Assembly (NCBI RefSeq): GCF_030247195.1
Contig: NC_080670.1
Span: forward strand, 163,194,080-163,258,079
Source of the DNA: Topomyia yanbarensis
Lineage: Eukaryota; Arthropoda; Insecta; Diptera; Culicidae
Length of the DNA: 64,000 bases
Direction of reading: 5' to 3'
In this document: piece after piece, positions 10,102 through 20,590 of the stretch
Layout of the letters: every line of letters starts with the position of its first letter
How positions within the stretch are numbered: position 1 is the first letter of the stretch
Position numbers and translations under genes: made by a program
The notes under the pieces: model-generated
Databases searched by the model: none
Seen by the model: the letters and a program-made list of their open reading frames with translations, nothing else
What the model was told of the DNA's origin: nothing

Positions 10102-12880
10102 AAGTGCTCGTCATTAATAAAAGCGCGCCAGATATTTCGCGTGAGTTAACAATACAATAATTTAAGATGTTGTTAAAGTATATAAGCGAACAAAACGTGA
10201 TCGAAAAGGAGAAGAAAAAGGAATAAAAAGAATTCTCCGAAGCACAAACGTGGTCGTTCACAACTAAGCAACTATGTGAGCCGGAATGCACAACTTCCAT
10301 TCCACACTCTGGCGACGACGAGGGTAACTAAAAAATCATTTACAAGTACAAAACCAGACGCAGCTGCTGTAACAACACGTTTTATAGCATTTTCTTCAGC
10401 GGCTTCATTATTTTTGACATCATTCGCCACTTCCACACTGTCTTACCTAAATGGCGTCAATAGATTCGATTTATTATTTAAGTAGAACTGCTGATTTTGT
10501 AGGCGTGTACATTGTTTTATTTAACTTTGAATATAATGGCCCATCATACCCCCTGTTGGACGAGGATCGGAAAGGTGGGGTTTTCTAATGGCATATAAAC
10601 AGCGGACGGTAACTTCTAGAACAGACTCTGGAACTTCTGTATCAAAATAACAGTCAGATTATCATAAAATTAAATTCACATAGCATGGACTACTGGAGGA
10701 TGGAGGACAATCTTCTGCGGCACAGCTTCAAACTGCTTTCACGGAATTAATTAAGCTTATATGCACGTCAGGACTCAGTTATATTTTACAATCGAAAGTC
10801 TACGGTCTACAAGTCTACAAGGACTGTCAGCAAATATATCACACGATTATGTGGACACCTTGCGTACTACATCTTGCATACAATTAACTGCTCGAATAGC
10901 CTTTTTGCGGTAAAGATTTATCATCAACTGAGATTTATACCAAACACGAGGTGCGTTTCCAAAACTGTTCTACGCCACCGGCATTTGACACAACTGGAAT
11001 GTGAACCCGAACACCCCCAAATTTTAAAAGCATCGAAAAATTATCTTCGCTTTATTGGATTAAGCTTTAAAAATATTTAGCCAGACATAAAAACGTTATG
11101 GCCAAAATGTTTTTCCTTTATTTTCCATATACAAAAAAAAACACGGTTCTAGTTGAATGAGAAGGGCACTATTGTACCATTAAATGGCTCAAAACAGGTT
11201 TCACTCATGCAATCCAAATTAAATAGTCTGAACACAAAATATAAAGCCATTTTAACCATGTACCATCGACCTGTTTTATAATTTATTGAATTGCAAAATC
11301 AGCACCACTACGAACGCAGATCCCGTAAGCTTTGAATTGAAATTCAATGAACTAATTTCTCCTAACCCAATCGACTATTCATCGAATCAGCAGCCAACTT
11401 TAATCGAATTTCAGTTTTAAAAACCAAACTGTGTATAAACCCGATCCCACCATCAGCAACCCTTCCGGCTGGCCATTCGAACGGCGATGACCGCTTCAAC
11501 TAACAAAACACAATCGAACAGCAGCAGGTTCAATGTGGAGGGCGGTTTACTTCTGGTTAGGAAAAATTAATAGCATCGCAAAATATTGCACTTTTGCCTG
11601 CTACCTACCTACTACACCTTCCCCCTATTCGGAGCTAACCTAATCGAATCGTCACGGCAATGGGAATGCGGTTTTGTTAGCTGGTTCGATCCAGGTTTCC
11701 GCCCCAGAGTGTGGTTCGTTTTATGGCAGCCAAACCTGTTTATTTGTATTTTTTCTCCAATTTCTGATTTTTTTTTCGCCCTGTAAATTCGAACAGTAGT
11801 TGTGTGCATGTGTGGCAATATCGATAACATGTTTTTGTTCCTTTGCGGTTTTTAAAATGGAAACTATATTTTCGGTGTGGTGTTGATCGTATAGGTATTA
11901 GGTACAACATTTTCTAACATAAATAAATGCACATATGTTTTTCTAGAGACCCCAGCGAAAAGTATTCGCACGTTCACGCTCTGAAACGATACGATTGTCG
12001 CATATATCTCTCATACCGGAAAATGTATTGCTGCTGTACGACATTGTTAAATAAAACACTCTTTCCAATAAGCATTTCACTGGAGGGCAGAACAGCATGG
12101 GACACCCTTTCGGCAGTTCACCGTTTCAGGAGTAGGTCTCTGCCATTTCTATTTAGTAGATTGACAAACAGTGTTGGGTTTCTTGAATAGGTTTTTCCCG
12201 AGTGTATTGTTGTACTCCACTCTGTCCTATTTTTTCACCGAGAAAATCCGCTAGAAGTCATGCATATTACAGTGTTCGTAAATGTACTTCTCCCGCACGC
12301 CTCCGACCCGAAAACAAACCAAAGAAAGGAAAAGAAAACCACTGAAAGCTTCGTCTGTTTCTGTTGGCGCGACACAGAGCTGTCGAGAAAAGAAAACAAA
12401 AACAATCGAGCGGAAAATAACCATACCGGCTGGAGCCGGTTCGAGGAAATTGAAAAAGCGGCAAATGTTCGGTTCGCAAGCATATTTCTAAGGATGTGAT
12501 GTGTTCTCAATTGTAAGAAGCCGCCGAGCTGTGGAGCAGCCGCCGACATTGCTTTGAATATGTACACAGTTTGTTGTTGTGTTTGTATTATTTGGCCTTC
12601 CGCAAACAAAACCGCATCCGTAGCTTATTTTGATTATGTGACAGTGCTATATTTCGGAATGGGACCCAATCATCAATCGACCTAACTTTAGAAATAGGTT
12701 ACTTACTCTCCAAGATCGTGAAAAAATAACTCACTTATAATAAATCTCGCAATCAACCTCGTTCTTCCAATCGAATCAGTAGTCGAGGACTACTTTGATA
12801 TCGATTCCTACCCACCCATCGATTACGAAAGCTCAGTGCGTACCGGCAGCCATTCCTGGCAACACATAATTGAAACTCTT
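10102..12880. other. No gene recognised
   Basis: AT-rich non-coding sequence. Open frames around 10276, 11586, 11927 and 12235-12609 lack family motifs, signal peptides or convincing splice sites. Confidence 0.4.
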
Positions 12881-12889
12881 GGGAGTAAT

Positions 12890-13018
12890 CCTTTTGCGGC
12901 ATCGAAAAAACCACTCCAATATGCTTTTCGACCTGCCTCCCAGCATCTACATGCCACCTTCGAATGGTGTAGTAGACCGGGGTGCAACGGAGAACACACC
13001 CTATGTGAACAGCGATGT
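12890..13018 (+). CDS. Candidate host exon, unidentified
   Basis: Frame reads RHRKNHSNMLFDLPPSIYMP, then PSNGVVDRGATENTPYVNSD, and meets a strong donor at GAT|GTAAGTAAT (13019). The composition looks like a conserved cytoplasmic or linker segment. The upstream acceptor is weak: the frame is closed by TAA at 12867-12869 and the only nearby AG has a poor pyrimidine tract. I do not recognise the protein. It could be chance. Confidence 0.25.
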
Positions 13019-13029
13019 AAGTAATGAGT

Positions 13030-13825
13030 TTCCCAAGAAGATACAAATTATTCCCTGTGGCAAACCAGACACGGGTTGGTGGGCCGGCGAGCGCCTAGGA
13101 AAGGAACGTTGAGCATTCACAGCCTTCGGAAGGTTTCCGGTAAGTACCGAGGGAACCAAACAGCACCGTCTCCATCCATCAGTGTCAATGGGGGTACACG
13201 CTAATCTGCCGGCATTCATCCTGGGAGTAAATATTTACCTATGAGTGAACCAGTTACTGTATTATTCACATGTGAATAAATCATCTGAGAGCTGATTCTT
13301 CATTCAATAAACTGGGTTTTTAAAAGAATATGTGAGTAGAATGAAATAAGCGAGTCAAAACTGTTTTTTACACCGAATTGATGCTTTCAGTAGGTACAAA
13401 AGAACGAATACTCTTCGTTAGGTTTCAACTTTGGTTGACTTTTAATTGTCTGGGTTATCTGGTATTAGCTGCGGAACAGAAAAATGGTATTGGTTCGATA
13501 CGATCCAAAATTCTTATTTATTGCTTATGAAGGAAGAAGTTAAGATCTGTGACATTCTCACTTCACCGCCTCTATGTAGCTGAATGAAGAATTTATTTTT
13601 AGCATACAATAAAATGCTATGAATTCTGGATCAATCATGTTTTTACCTTACGAAAACAGGACCATGAACAAAAATCATGCGATTTATAATTATGTTTAAT
13701 TTTTCTTCAGTAACGGCAGCATAACGCTTTCGTTGGAGGAGATTAGATAGACCAAATAGATTTTTTTGTAAATGAACTATTTCACTACTTGAGCATTATT
13801 CATAAACCAAAGGTAAACTTGCTAT
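13030..13825. other. No gene recognised
   Basis: AT-rich, no motif-bearing frame on either strand. A second donor-like TTCCG|GTAAGTACC occurs at about 13139. Confidence 0.4.
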
Positions 13826-14080
13826 TTAATTCATATATTGGTTTACATTTATTAATTCGCGAAATCGAATTAGTCCGGGTACATGATGTCTACTCAATCT
13901 ATAGATAAAAAATACCCAAAGTTTTCTAGGTTTTTCATCCAAAATTTTTTTTTGTTCATTTTTCAGGATTTCTGCATATATATGCCTGCTCACTAAGTTG
14001 AGATTAACGGCGTCGTTACCGTGCTTCCTCCCTGAGCGAAAATCGAAAATCGGGCGACCTTTGATTAGACTTCTTTGCAC
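13826..14080 (-). pseudogene. Possible LINE reverse transcriptase scrap
   Basis: Minus-strand frame contains IFDFRSGRKHGNDAVNLNLV, reminiscent of the F.FR.GR.T.DA...L RT block. It is short, and oriented opposite to the LINE piece at 14194. Weak. Confidence 0.25.
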
Positions 14081-14193
14081 TTAATTACGTTTTCTACAAA
14101 AAAAATTGTCCTGCTGTTCAGCTGCCTTGTACCACGCGTCAAACGACTCGATAAATGTCAACGCGCATTTCGTTCTAGACAAGGTGCAAGATA

Positions 14194-14547
14194 ATGAAGA
14201 AATCATATGAGCCAAGGTATCAAATTAAAAAATTAATTGGTGCCAAACTCCCGCACGGCAAGCGTACTACAATGCTTCAAGTTGGATCGGCTATGCTCAC
14301 TTCGAAGTTAACATACATCAATGACCTAGTGAGCAGAGGAGGCCAAACATCGTTGCAGGTACTAGCGCCATCTTACAACAAAATGGTTCGCTTCGCCTCT
14401 GGCGCCTTCGATAGCAACCCAGTTCAATCAATCATGGTCGAAAGCGGGTACCGTAACAACCATGAGCTCCCACTGATTCAGCGAGTGTCGGAGTGTTCGC
14501 AAAAACTTACCGGAGCAGAGCTTCCTCCCAATAAAAGTTACCAGTAA
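14194..14547 (+). pseudogene. LINE (Jockey/LOA-like) C-terminal fragment
   Basis: Frame includes LTYINDLVSRGGQTSLQVLA and SYNKMVRFASGAFDSNPVQS followed by IMVESGYRN. This is the region after the RT palm in mosquito Jockey/LOA-group elements, usually seen as SRGG..., YNK.VR.ASGAF..SPV.SIMAE.G. Neither palm nor RNase H remains. Both ends are truncated. Confidence 0.6.
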
Positions 14548-14559
14548 AGATTTGTAAAG

Positions 14560-15300
14560 AAATTGTTTGGTATATAAACAAAACTGTAAGAGTTGGGAGC
14601 CATCCAAGAAAGTTCGACTAATTGTCGGCAGGGATGTTATGCACCTCAGAGCAAATAAAGAGAAGAATAACAAACGCTCTTTGCACTTTTCATGCGAACC
14701 GCCGCTCTTCTCTTTTGCATTAAACCTCTTCACTCCGATGCGTGTTGCTCCCACACGTGTATTCTACTCCATGGCTGCACACCACAAAGAGTAGAAATAA
14801 ATAGGCTCTTTAGTGTGTGTCTTGGTCCCACGCGCACGTAAGTAGAGTAAAACATTTTTAAAACGTTCTTCCGATCAAACTATCTGAATTGTAGTTTGAT
14901 TCGCTTTCCTACCTGCTTTCCAGTTAGGGGAGGCACAAAAAAGTGGCTCTTCAAGGTGACTCTTTGAACGAAATTGTGCAGCTCTTAGTGCACAGATCTT
15001 ACTCTTTTTCATTTTCATGTTTCTCTTTGTGCGGTCGTTCTGCACATCGCAGTGTTTTTGTGCTGCTCTATTTTTAATCGGTGTGTTTCGCTCTTTGTGG
15101 CTCATTGTGTGAGCAAATAACAAGCCTGATTGTCGGAGAACTAGTGTCGCGACGATTCCGACAATACACGATATTTCACATTAATGGACCCATATGCAAT
15201 TCAGTCGACTCCATGACAGTGATCTACTGAGAACAGATTTTGATGGAAACACTTCGTGCTGTCGAAAACATTAGTGAGGGCGTGCGACATAACAATAGCG
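14560..15300. other. Non-coding stretch rich in CTCTTTG words
   Basis: GCTCTTT or CTCTTTGTG recur at several points on both strands (for example near 14680, 14787, 14805, 14947, 14962 and 15090), with GAGCAAATAA near both ends (14650 and 15111). Possibly a diverged non-autonomous repeat. No gene. Confidence 0.35.
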
Positions 15301-15479
15301 AGGACCTACCGGCATCCAGCGTATTGGTAGAATGAAAAGCTCAGCATATTCCGTGCTGCTTGTCTAAAATCCAGAAGACACGTTCGGAGAGCAATATGTG
15401 AGGCAGTCAGAGAAGAGAGTAAGGTGACATTCCGGGTGGCTAGGGTCTCCTTTAAAAGCGAGATAGTGTTTAGTAAGTT

Positions 15480-17117
15480 AGCCTGCCATAAGGAGCTGTG
15501 CAGAGAAGTAGGCACTAACCAAGATCAAGGGTCCAACGACGCCAGCTGAAACTTGCGCTGACAAACTGAAGATTATCGTGAAGGGTCTTTTCCCGAAGCA
15601 CGGCCCAACCGTCTGGCCGCCTATACCGTACGTTGATGCAGACGGCAGACACGCTGGCGACAATCATACTGGTGACGATCGAGTCTCCAATGGTGAGCTT
15701 CTTATAGTGGCAAAAAAGGCTGAAAGCGAAGAAGAATCCCGTTCCGGACGGTATTCCCAATGTGGCACTGAAGACCGCGATCCTGGTGTTTCCGGACATG
15801 TTCAGGATAGTTTTACAGAAATGCTTGGACGAAGGCTACAGCTCGGATGGATGGAAGATCCTGAAGCTGTTGTTACTGCCAAAACCAGGGAAGCCACCAG
15901 GAGTTCCAGCATTGTATCGATCTATACGCTTGCTGGATACTGGAAAAAGTCATCCTCAACAGGCTGACGAACTACGCTGAAAGTGAGAACGACTATCGCA
16001 CTCTTATCGCTAGCACGGAGAAAGCATTAAAGTAAAGGAGAAGGGGTAATCGCTACTGCACCGTCGTAACGATCGAGCTTAAGAACGCCTTCAACAGCGC
16101 CATCTGCGTGGGTATTGCCTTAGCGCACTGGAAGTTCCCAAGAGAGTCGAGATCGTCAGCTTTGCACATAACGTTATCCTGACTATAACCGACCAGGCCC
16201 TTGAGGAGGTGGAGATGTTGACGACAGAGACAATATGCATCGTGGAAACCTGGATGGCTGATATCAAGCTGCTGCTTGCTCACAACAAGACGAAGGTAGT
16301 GCTGGTCATGATCAGCGTAGGCGGATACGCAATTCCATCGATGCGTGCGCTGAAACACCTGGGTGTGATAGATGACGATCGGTTAAATTACAACAGCCAT
16401 GTCGACTATGTATGCGAGAAGGCAGCGAAGAGAACTAACGTGTTGAAAAGGATCATACCGATCACAGTAGGAGCAGAATGCAGTACCGGCCTGGGCTGCT
16501 GCATTGAACTCAAAGCGGAACCGGACGAAGTTGACAAGCACATTTCGCCTATTGACTGATCATGTAGCGAGCGCGTGTAGAACGATATCGTCAGAGGTGG
16601 TGTGCGTCATTGCCAGGATGATTCCCATCTGCATCGTTCTGGCTGAGGAGTGGAATTCTGTCAGTGGAAGAATACACGAAATTCAAGGAGACTCGTCAGA
16701 GTGGACTCGTTGGCCATGTGACAGCAAGAGTGGGACAATGCAGAGAAAAGAAGGGGGACCCATCGACTCATCCCAAGTGTGTCGATGCGGGTGCATAGGA
16801 AGCATACCGAGGTGAACTTCCATTTGACGCGGTTTTTATCGGGGTCGGATGCTTCTGAAAGTACCTGCATCTGCTTGGACATGCTTTGTCACCCCTCTGC
16901 CCATGTGTGTGAACGTGCAAAAGACACCAGAGCACGTGGTCTTGGAATGCCTTTGATTCGAAGAACTTCGAAGGGGTTGCCCGGAGTGACAGTCGATAAT
17001 ATTATCGAAGAGATGTGCCCCGACATATCAGGGATGTTGTCAATAAAGTGGTTACGAGAATACTCTTCGAACTGCACAGAAAGTGGCGAGAGGACCAACA
17101 GCAGCACCGCCGACTAG
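15480..17117 (+). pseudogene. R1-clade ORF2 remnant
   Basis: Frame pieces give VSNGELLIVAKKAESEEE, then NVALKTAILVFPDMFRIVLQ and LLLLPKPGKPPGVP (15762-15980), TIELKNAFNSA near 16070 (the palm Asp of the usual LDVKNAF is Glu here), a second RT/thumb region LEEVEMLTTETICIVETWMA (16200), YNSHVDYVCEKAAK (16389-16430) and the C-terminal HTEVNFHLTRFLSG... region to 17117. The FADD box between 16170 and 16200 is missing. Frameshifts separate all blocks. Confidence 0.7.
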
Positions 17118-17909
17118 AAGGCTACCGTGAAACAACTAATCGGGTTCGGAAAAAAATCCGCCACCGGGGAACTCTCCGCTAGAGTAGACTAATTCCGGGG
17201 ACCAGTTAAGTACGCGATGCAGCAGTGGGTTCGGGTGATCGGAGCACCAGTGAACCTACGCCAGGTTTCACCAAAATCGCCGGACTGACCTCGGTAGCCT
17301 ACCAGGTAGCTTGTGAGTAGGTTAGATCCACCGTCGGGGACTAGATCGAGTAGACTGCGTCGAACAGCAAGAAATGAGTCGTTGGGGAAAGCTACCCTCC
17401 ACCCAGAGTCATTGGACAAACCTCGGTATCTAGTACCTGGCCCTTTCGAGTCGGCTAGGTCCAACACTGGGGACTAGATCGAGTAGATCGGGATGAAGCA
17501 GGGAGCAAAATGGCTCACAAAAACAAGTATCGGGATCGGGATAAATCTACCACCGAGAAAGACACAATCGGGTGAATTCTAATTTGGCTGAAGGCTAATT
17601 GGCCCAAGAAACAGAAATCGGTAGCGAGAGAAATTCCTCCGTCGGGGAACTCTCAGCGGAGTAGGGTGAATTCACCGCCAGGGACTATCGGAGTAGATCA
17701 GAATAGATAGAGTCGAAAAGTAAGAGAAGACCTAAACGGCTCGAGTTATTTCATGGATCAAGTGAGGCTCCGAGTTAGAAGCGGAAAACTTGCGAGCAAA
17801 AGAAAAAGGTTCGATGAAAGCACAAGGAGACTCCCACTCCCATGAAGTAATACTTTGATGTAGTTCCACGGGGAAGAAGGGCAAAAAAGAGTAAGAAGTG
17901 TTTTTAGTG
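17118..17909 (+). mobile_element. R1-clade 3' UTR
   Basis: Non-coding GGGGAACTCTCCGC.. / CCACCG.CGGGGA..AGA..GAGTAGA repeats, with short units recurring every 100-170 bp (CGAGTAGA, GGGGACT, GCTCA.GAAAC). Closely matched by 55990-56955 and more distantly by 20380-20590. Interrupted on the right by the TIR element starting at 17910. Confidence 0.65.
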
Positions 17910-18723
17910 CCCAAGTAACCAATAAGCATTATAACGTAGCCTAATATCTGCTTTAGATCCACATATAAAACTGTCCTAAAAAGCCGTGAAGCCCTAAATA
18001 CTTATTTAATGCTGATATTATGCCAGAAAAGGCGAAATATAGTGCTATTACTGTGCGGAGATTGGCAGCTCGTTTCTGCAGTACTAATGCTTCAGTTGGT
18101 TGTCATTGTCCGCCATGGTTTTAAAACCATTTCTTATGTTTCCTTTCGGTATGATGAGCAAAAAGTAAAAATTTTAAAATAAAATATTCTGTTTAAAACC
18201 GTAATTGACTCTGTTCTAATGCATTGTAATGAATATCCTTAATGGGTTTTCGTTCTCACATGATATGAATGTTTACGAAAATTACCTTTAGTAAGTCTCG
18301 AACTGAGGTAACTTGCCTCGTCCTTCACGGTAAGTGCGCTGCGTTTGCTTCCTGGACTATATTGCATATGTTCGATTGAAATGAAATATGCCGAATATAA
18401 TCTTCAAGAAGAGTTGCATAACAAATAAACCCACAGCATTACAATAGCATTATATCAGCTTTTTATATGCTCTATAATGGCATTAAATGCACTTGTAAAG
18501 CTTACATGCTTTAAAGATCCTTGAAGCATGTACGCGTTATATCAGCTTTATATACGCATATAGAGCAAGCTATAATGCTATATGTCGGCTGCGCAGTTAT
18601 GCATTATTGATGCTAATAAAGAGCTTTATTGCGTTGTTAATGCTGTAATGGAGTTTCAATGCAACATTAGTGCAAATGTATAGCCAATATAGTGCAATGG
18701 CTTAATGCTTATGGTTACTTGGG
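17910..18723. mobile_element. 814-bp TIR element (MITE-like)
   Basis: Starts CCCAAGTAACCAATAAGCAT and ends with ATGCTTATGGTTACTTGGG, inverted repeats of about 20 bp. The interior is full of GCATTA/TAATGC and AGCTTTATA words and has no coding frame. It is inserted at the end of R1 3' UTR sequence. No clear target duplication seen. Confidence 0.75.
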
Positions 18724-18907
18724 TGGTTAGGCACGAAAGTTATTCGTGAATCCCACACTCCGTGCCATTAAAGTGACTTTATTGATTCCGAACAAAAGAC
18801 TGAACTGGCTATACTAACGATCTCAACACGTTATCTGCTGGGCGTAGAAGAAAGCCAATCGAAACATCCATAAATCCAATAGATAGAATCAGTAGCACAG
18901 CGCAGGA

Positions 18908-18997
18908 TTGCGATTGGTTTGGATTCCAGAACATAGCGGCATAACAGGATACAACAAGGCAGATCGACATGCGAACAAGGCCAGAACACAGCCGGTC
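18908..18997 (+). pseudogene. RNase H end fragment
   Basis: Frame reads LVWIPEHSGITGYNKADRHA followed by NKA. This is the last conserved block of retroelement RNase H (W.PGHSGI.GNE.AD.LA). No partner domains adjoin it, so it is an orphan piece of a LINE. Confidence 0.6.
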
Positions 18998-19171
18998 ATA
19001 TATATGCCAACCGTAGTAGAAGTTTTTTTAATTGTTGAAATCGCAATCAACTATCAGCTCGTTTACGTCAGCCATGGCGAAAGGAGTGAAGTAACTGCGT
19101 TCGACGGTTTGTAATTACCGCCACTACACCCCGGAACGAAGAAGTACGTCAACGTGCCGAATTTCATGTCA

Positions 19172-19255
19172 ACTGGATACAGCCGAGCACCCATCTATAA
19201 GATCCTGACGCTGCTGGAGAAAGGTGAGAGCATCGAGCGTAACCGGAAAATGTAG
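19172..19255 (+). pseudogene. Possible transposase helix-turn-helix scrap
   Basis: Frame reads GYSRAPIYKILTLLEKGESI followed by ERNRK and a stop. Resembles the second helix-turn-helix of mariner/Tc-like DNA-binding domains (YSRSTIY.I..R...GESVER). Very short. Confidence 0.35.
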
Positions 19256-19319
19256 CAAGCGCTGTAGCGGAAGACATAAAGCGAGGTGGCGAAATCTTTC
19301 CGCGGCAGCATTATCGGTC

Positions 19320-20300
19320 TAACTTTTTGGAACGGGATGTACGATGGGGTCTTGATACTGCGGCTGCCCAGGAAATCGTTAGTTTCGCGAACGACGTGTC
19401 ACTACCAATGATGGGTGAGGCATTAGATGAAGTGAAGGAGTCGGTGACGGAGACAATAGACGCGATCGAGAACTGGATAAACAGGGTCAAGCTGCAGATT
19501 GCTCACCAAAAAACGGAGGTGTTGTTGGTCAGCAACTGCAAAGCGGTTCAGAGTATGACAATCGACGTCGGAAGGCACGTGATTGCATCGAAGTGTGCAC
19601 TGAAGCAATTGAGAGTGAAAGTCGGCGATGGCAACGAAAGCAATAGCGAGGATCATGCCAGACGTCAGCGCCCCAAGAAGCAGCACGAGACGTCTACTAT
19701 CTACTGTTTTGTCATCGATACTGCGATATGGGGTTCCTGCCTGAGGTGCAGTGCTGAAATCCAAGCGGTACCGCAAAAAACTGAGCAGGACATTCCAGCT
19801 GACGGCCATACAAATCGCGAGCGCATACAGAACAATATCGTCGTAGGCTGTATACGTTATCGCCTGGATGATCGCCATTTACATCACCCGTCCGAGAATA
19901 TCGAGTGCTACAATCGAAAGAACACCAGAAACGTAAGTGAGATGGTGAGAATCGATTCGATGACGACGTGGCGGCAGGAATGTGACAACACAGAGAAAGG
20001 AAGGCAGACCTACCGGTTACTTCCAAACCTGTTGACGTGGGTCAATAGAAAGCACGGAGAGGTGAACTTCCACCTGACACCTCTCCTGATGAGCCACGGC
20101 TGCTTCTGGAAGTATCTTCATCAGTTCGACTACGCAACGTCATTGTGCCAGGAGTGTGAGATTGTCTAGGAGACACCGGAGCATGTGATCTTCAAATGTC
20201 CGAGGTTCAAAGCAGCGTGCAGGGAGTTGTTCGAAACGGGAGGACCGTACATCAACCGGGTTAATGTCGCGTACAGACTGACAAGCGATGTAAATACATA
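19320..20300 (+). pseudogene. R1-clade ORF2 C-terminal half
   Basis: Begins in RT (WNGMYDGVLILRLP in one frame). After a frameshift it reads EIVSFANDVSLPMMGEALDE, in which the FADD catalytic box is FAND. ENWINRVKLQIAHQKTEVLL and VGRHVIASKCALKQL follow, then the C-terminal RWTHRL-like KGRQTYRLLPNLLTWVNRKH, EVNFHLTPLLMSHGCFWKYL and LCQEC zinc-binding region. A stop at 20167-20169 interrupts ECEIV*ETPEHVIFKCPRF. 5' truncated. Confidence 0.7.
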
Positions 20301-20590
20301 GAACGCGATCAACAGAGTGGTGATGCTGATCATGATCGCCTTGCACCGGCGTGATGAACAGCTAGCAACGGTTTCGGGAGAGCAATCACTGTCGGGAAAC
20401 TTCGCAGGATTAGTATAGATTCACCGCCGAGGATTAGTTGAGTAGGCTGCGACAGACCACTGAGTATGGGTCGTCGGAACGCTACGCTCCATCCGAAATC
20501 GCCGCTCGGCACCTGTGTTTGGTGAACTTATCTAGCCGTGGAAGTCTCCATCCAAGTAGGCCAGGTCCATCGTTGGAGACTAGACTGCCC
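20301..20590 (+). mobile_element. R1-clade 3' UTR fragment
   Basis: TCGGGAAACTTCGCAGGATT, CACCGCCGAGGATTAGTTGA and CCATCGTTGGAGACTAGA recall the 17118-17909 and 55990-56955 UTRs. Confidence 0.5.

Noticed and set aside
11684..11694. GGTTCGATCC, like a tRNA B box
   Set aside because: No matching A box, cloverleaf or acceptor stem around it.
12235..12609. 124-residue minus-strand frame
   Set aside because: No ATG context, family motif or conserved composition; overlapping frames on both strands are equally open.
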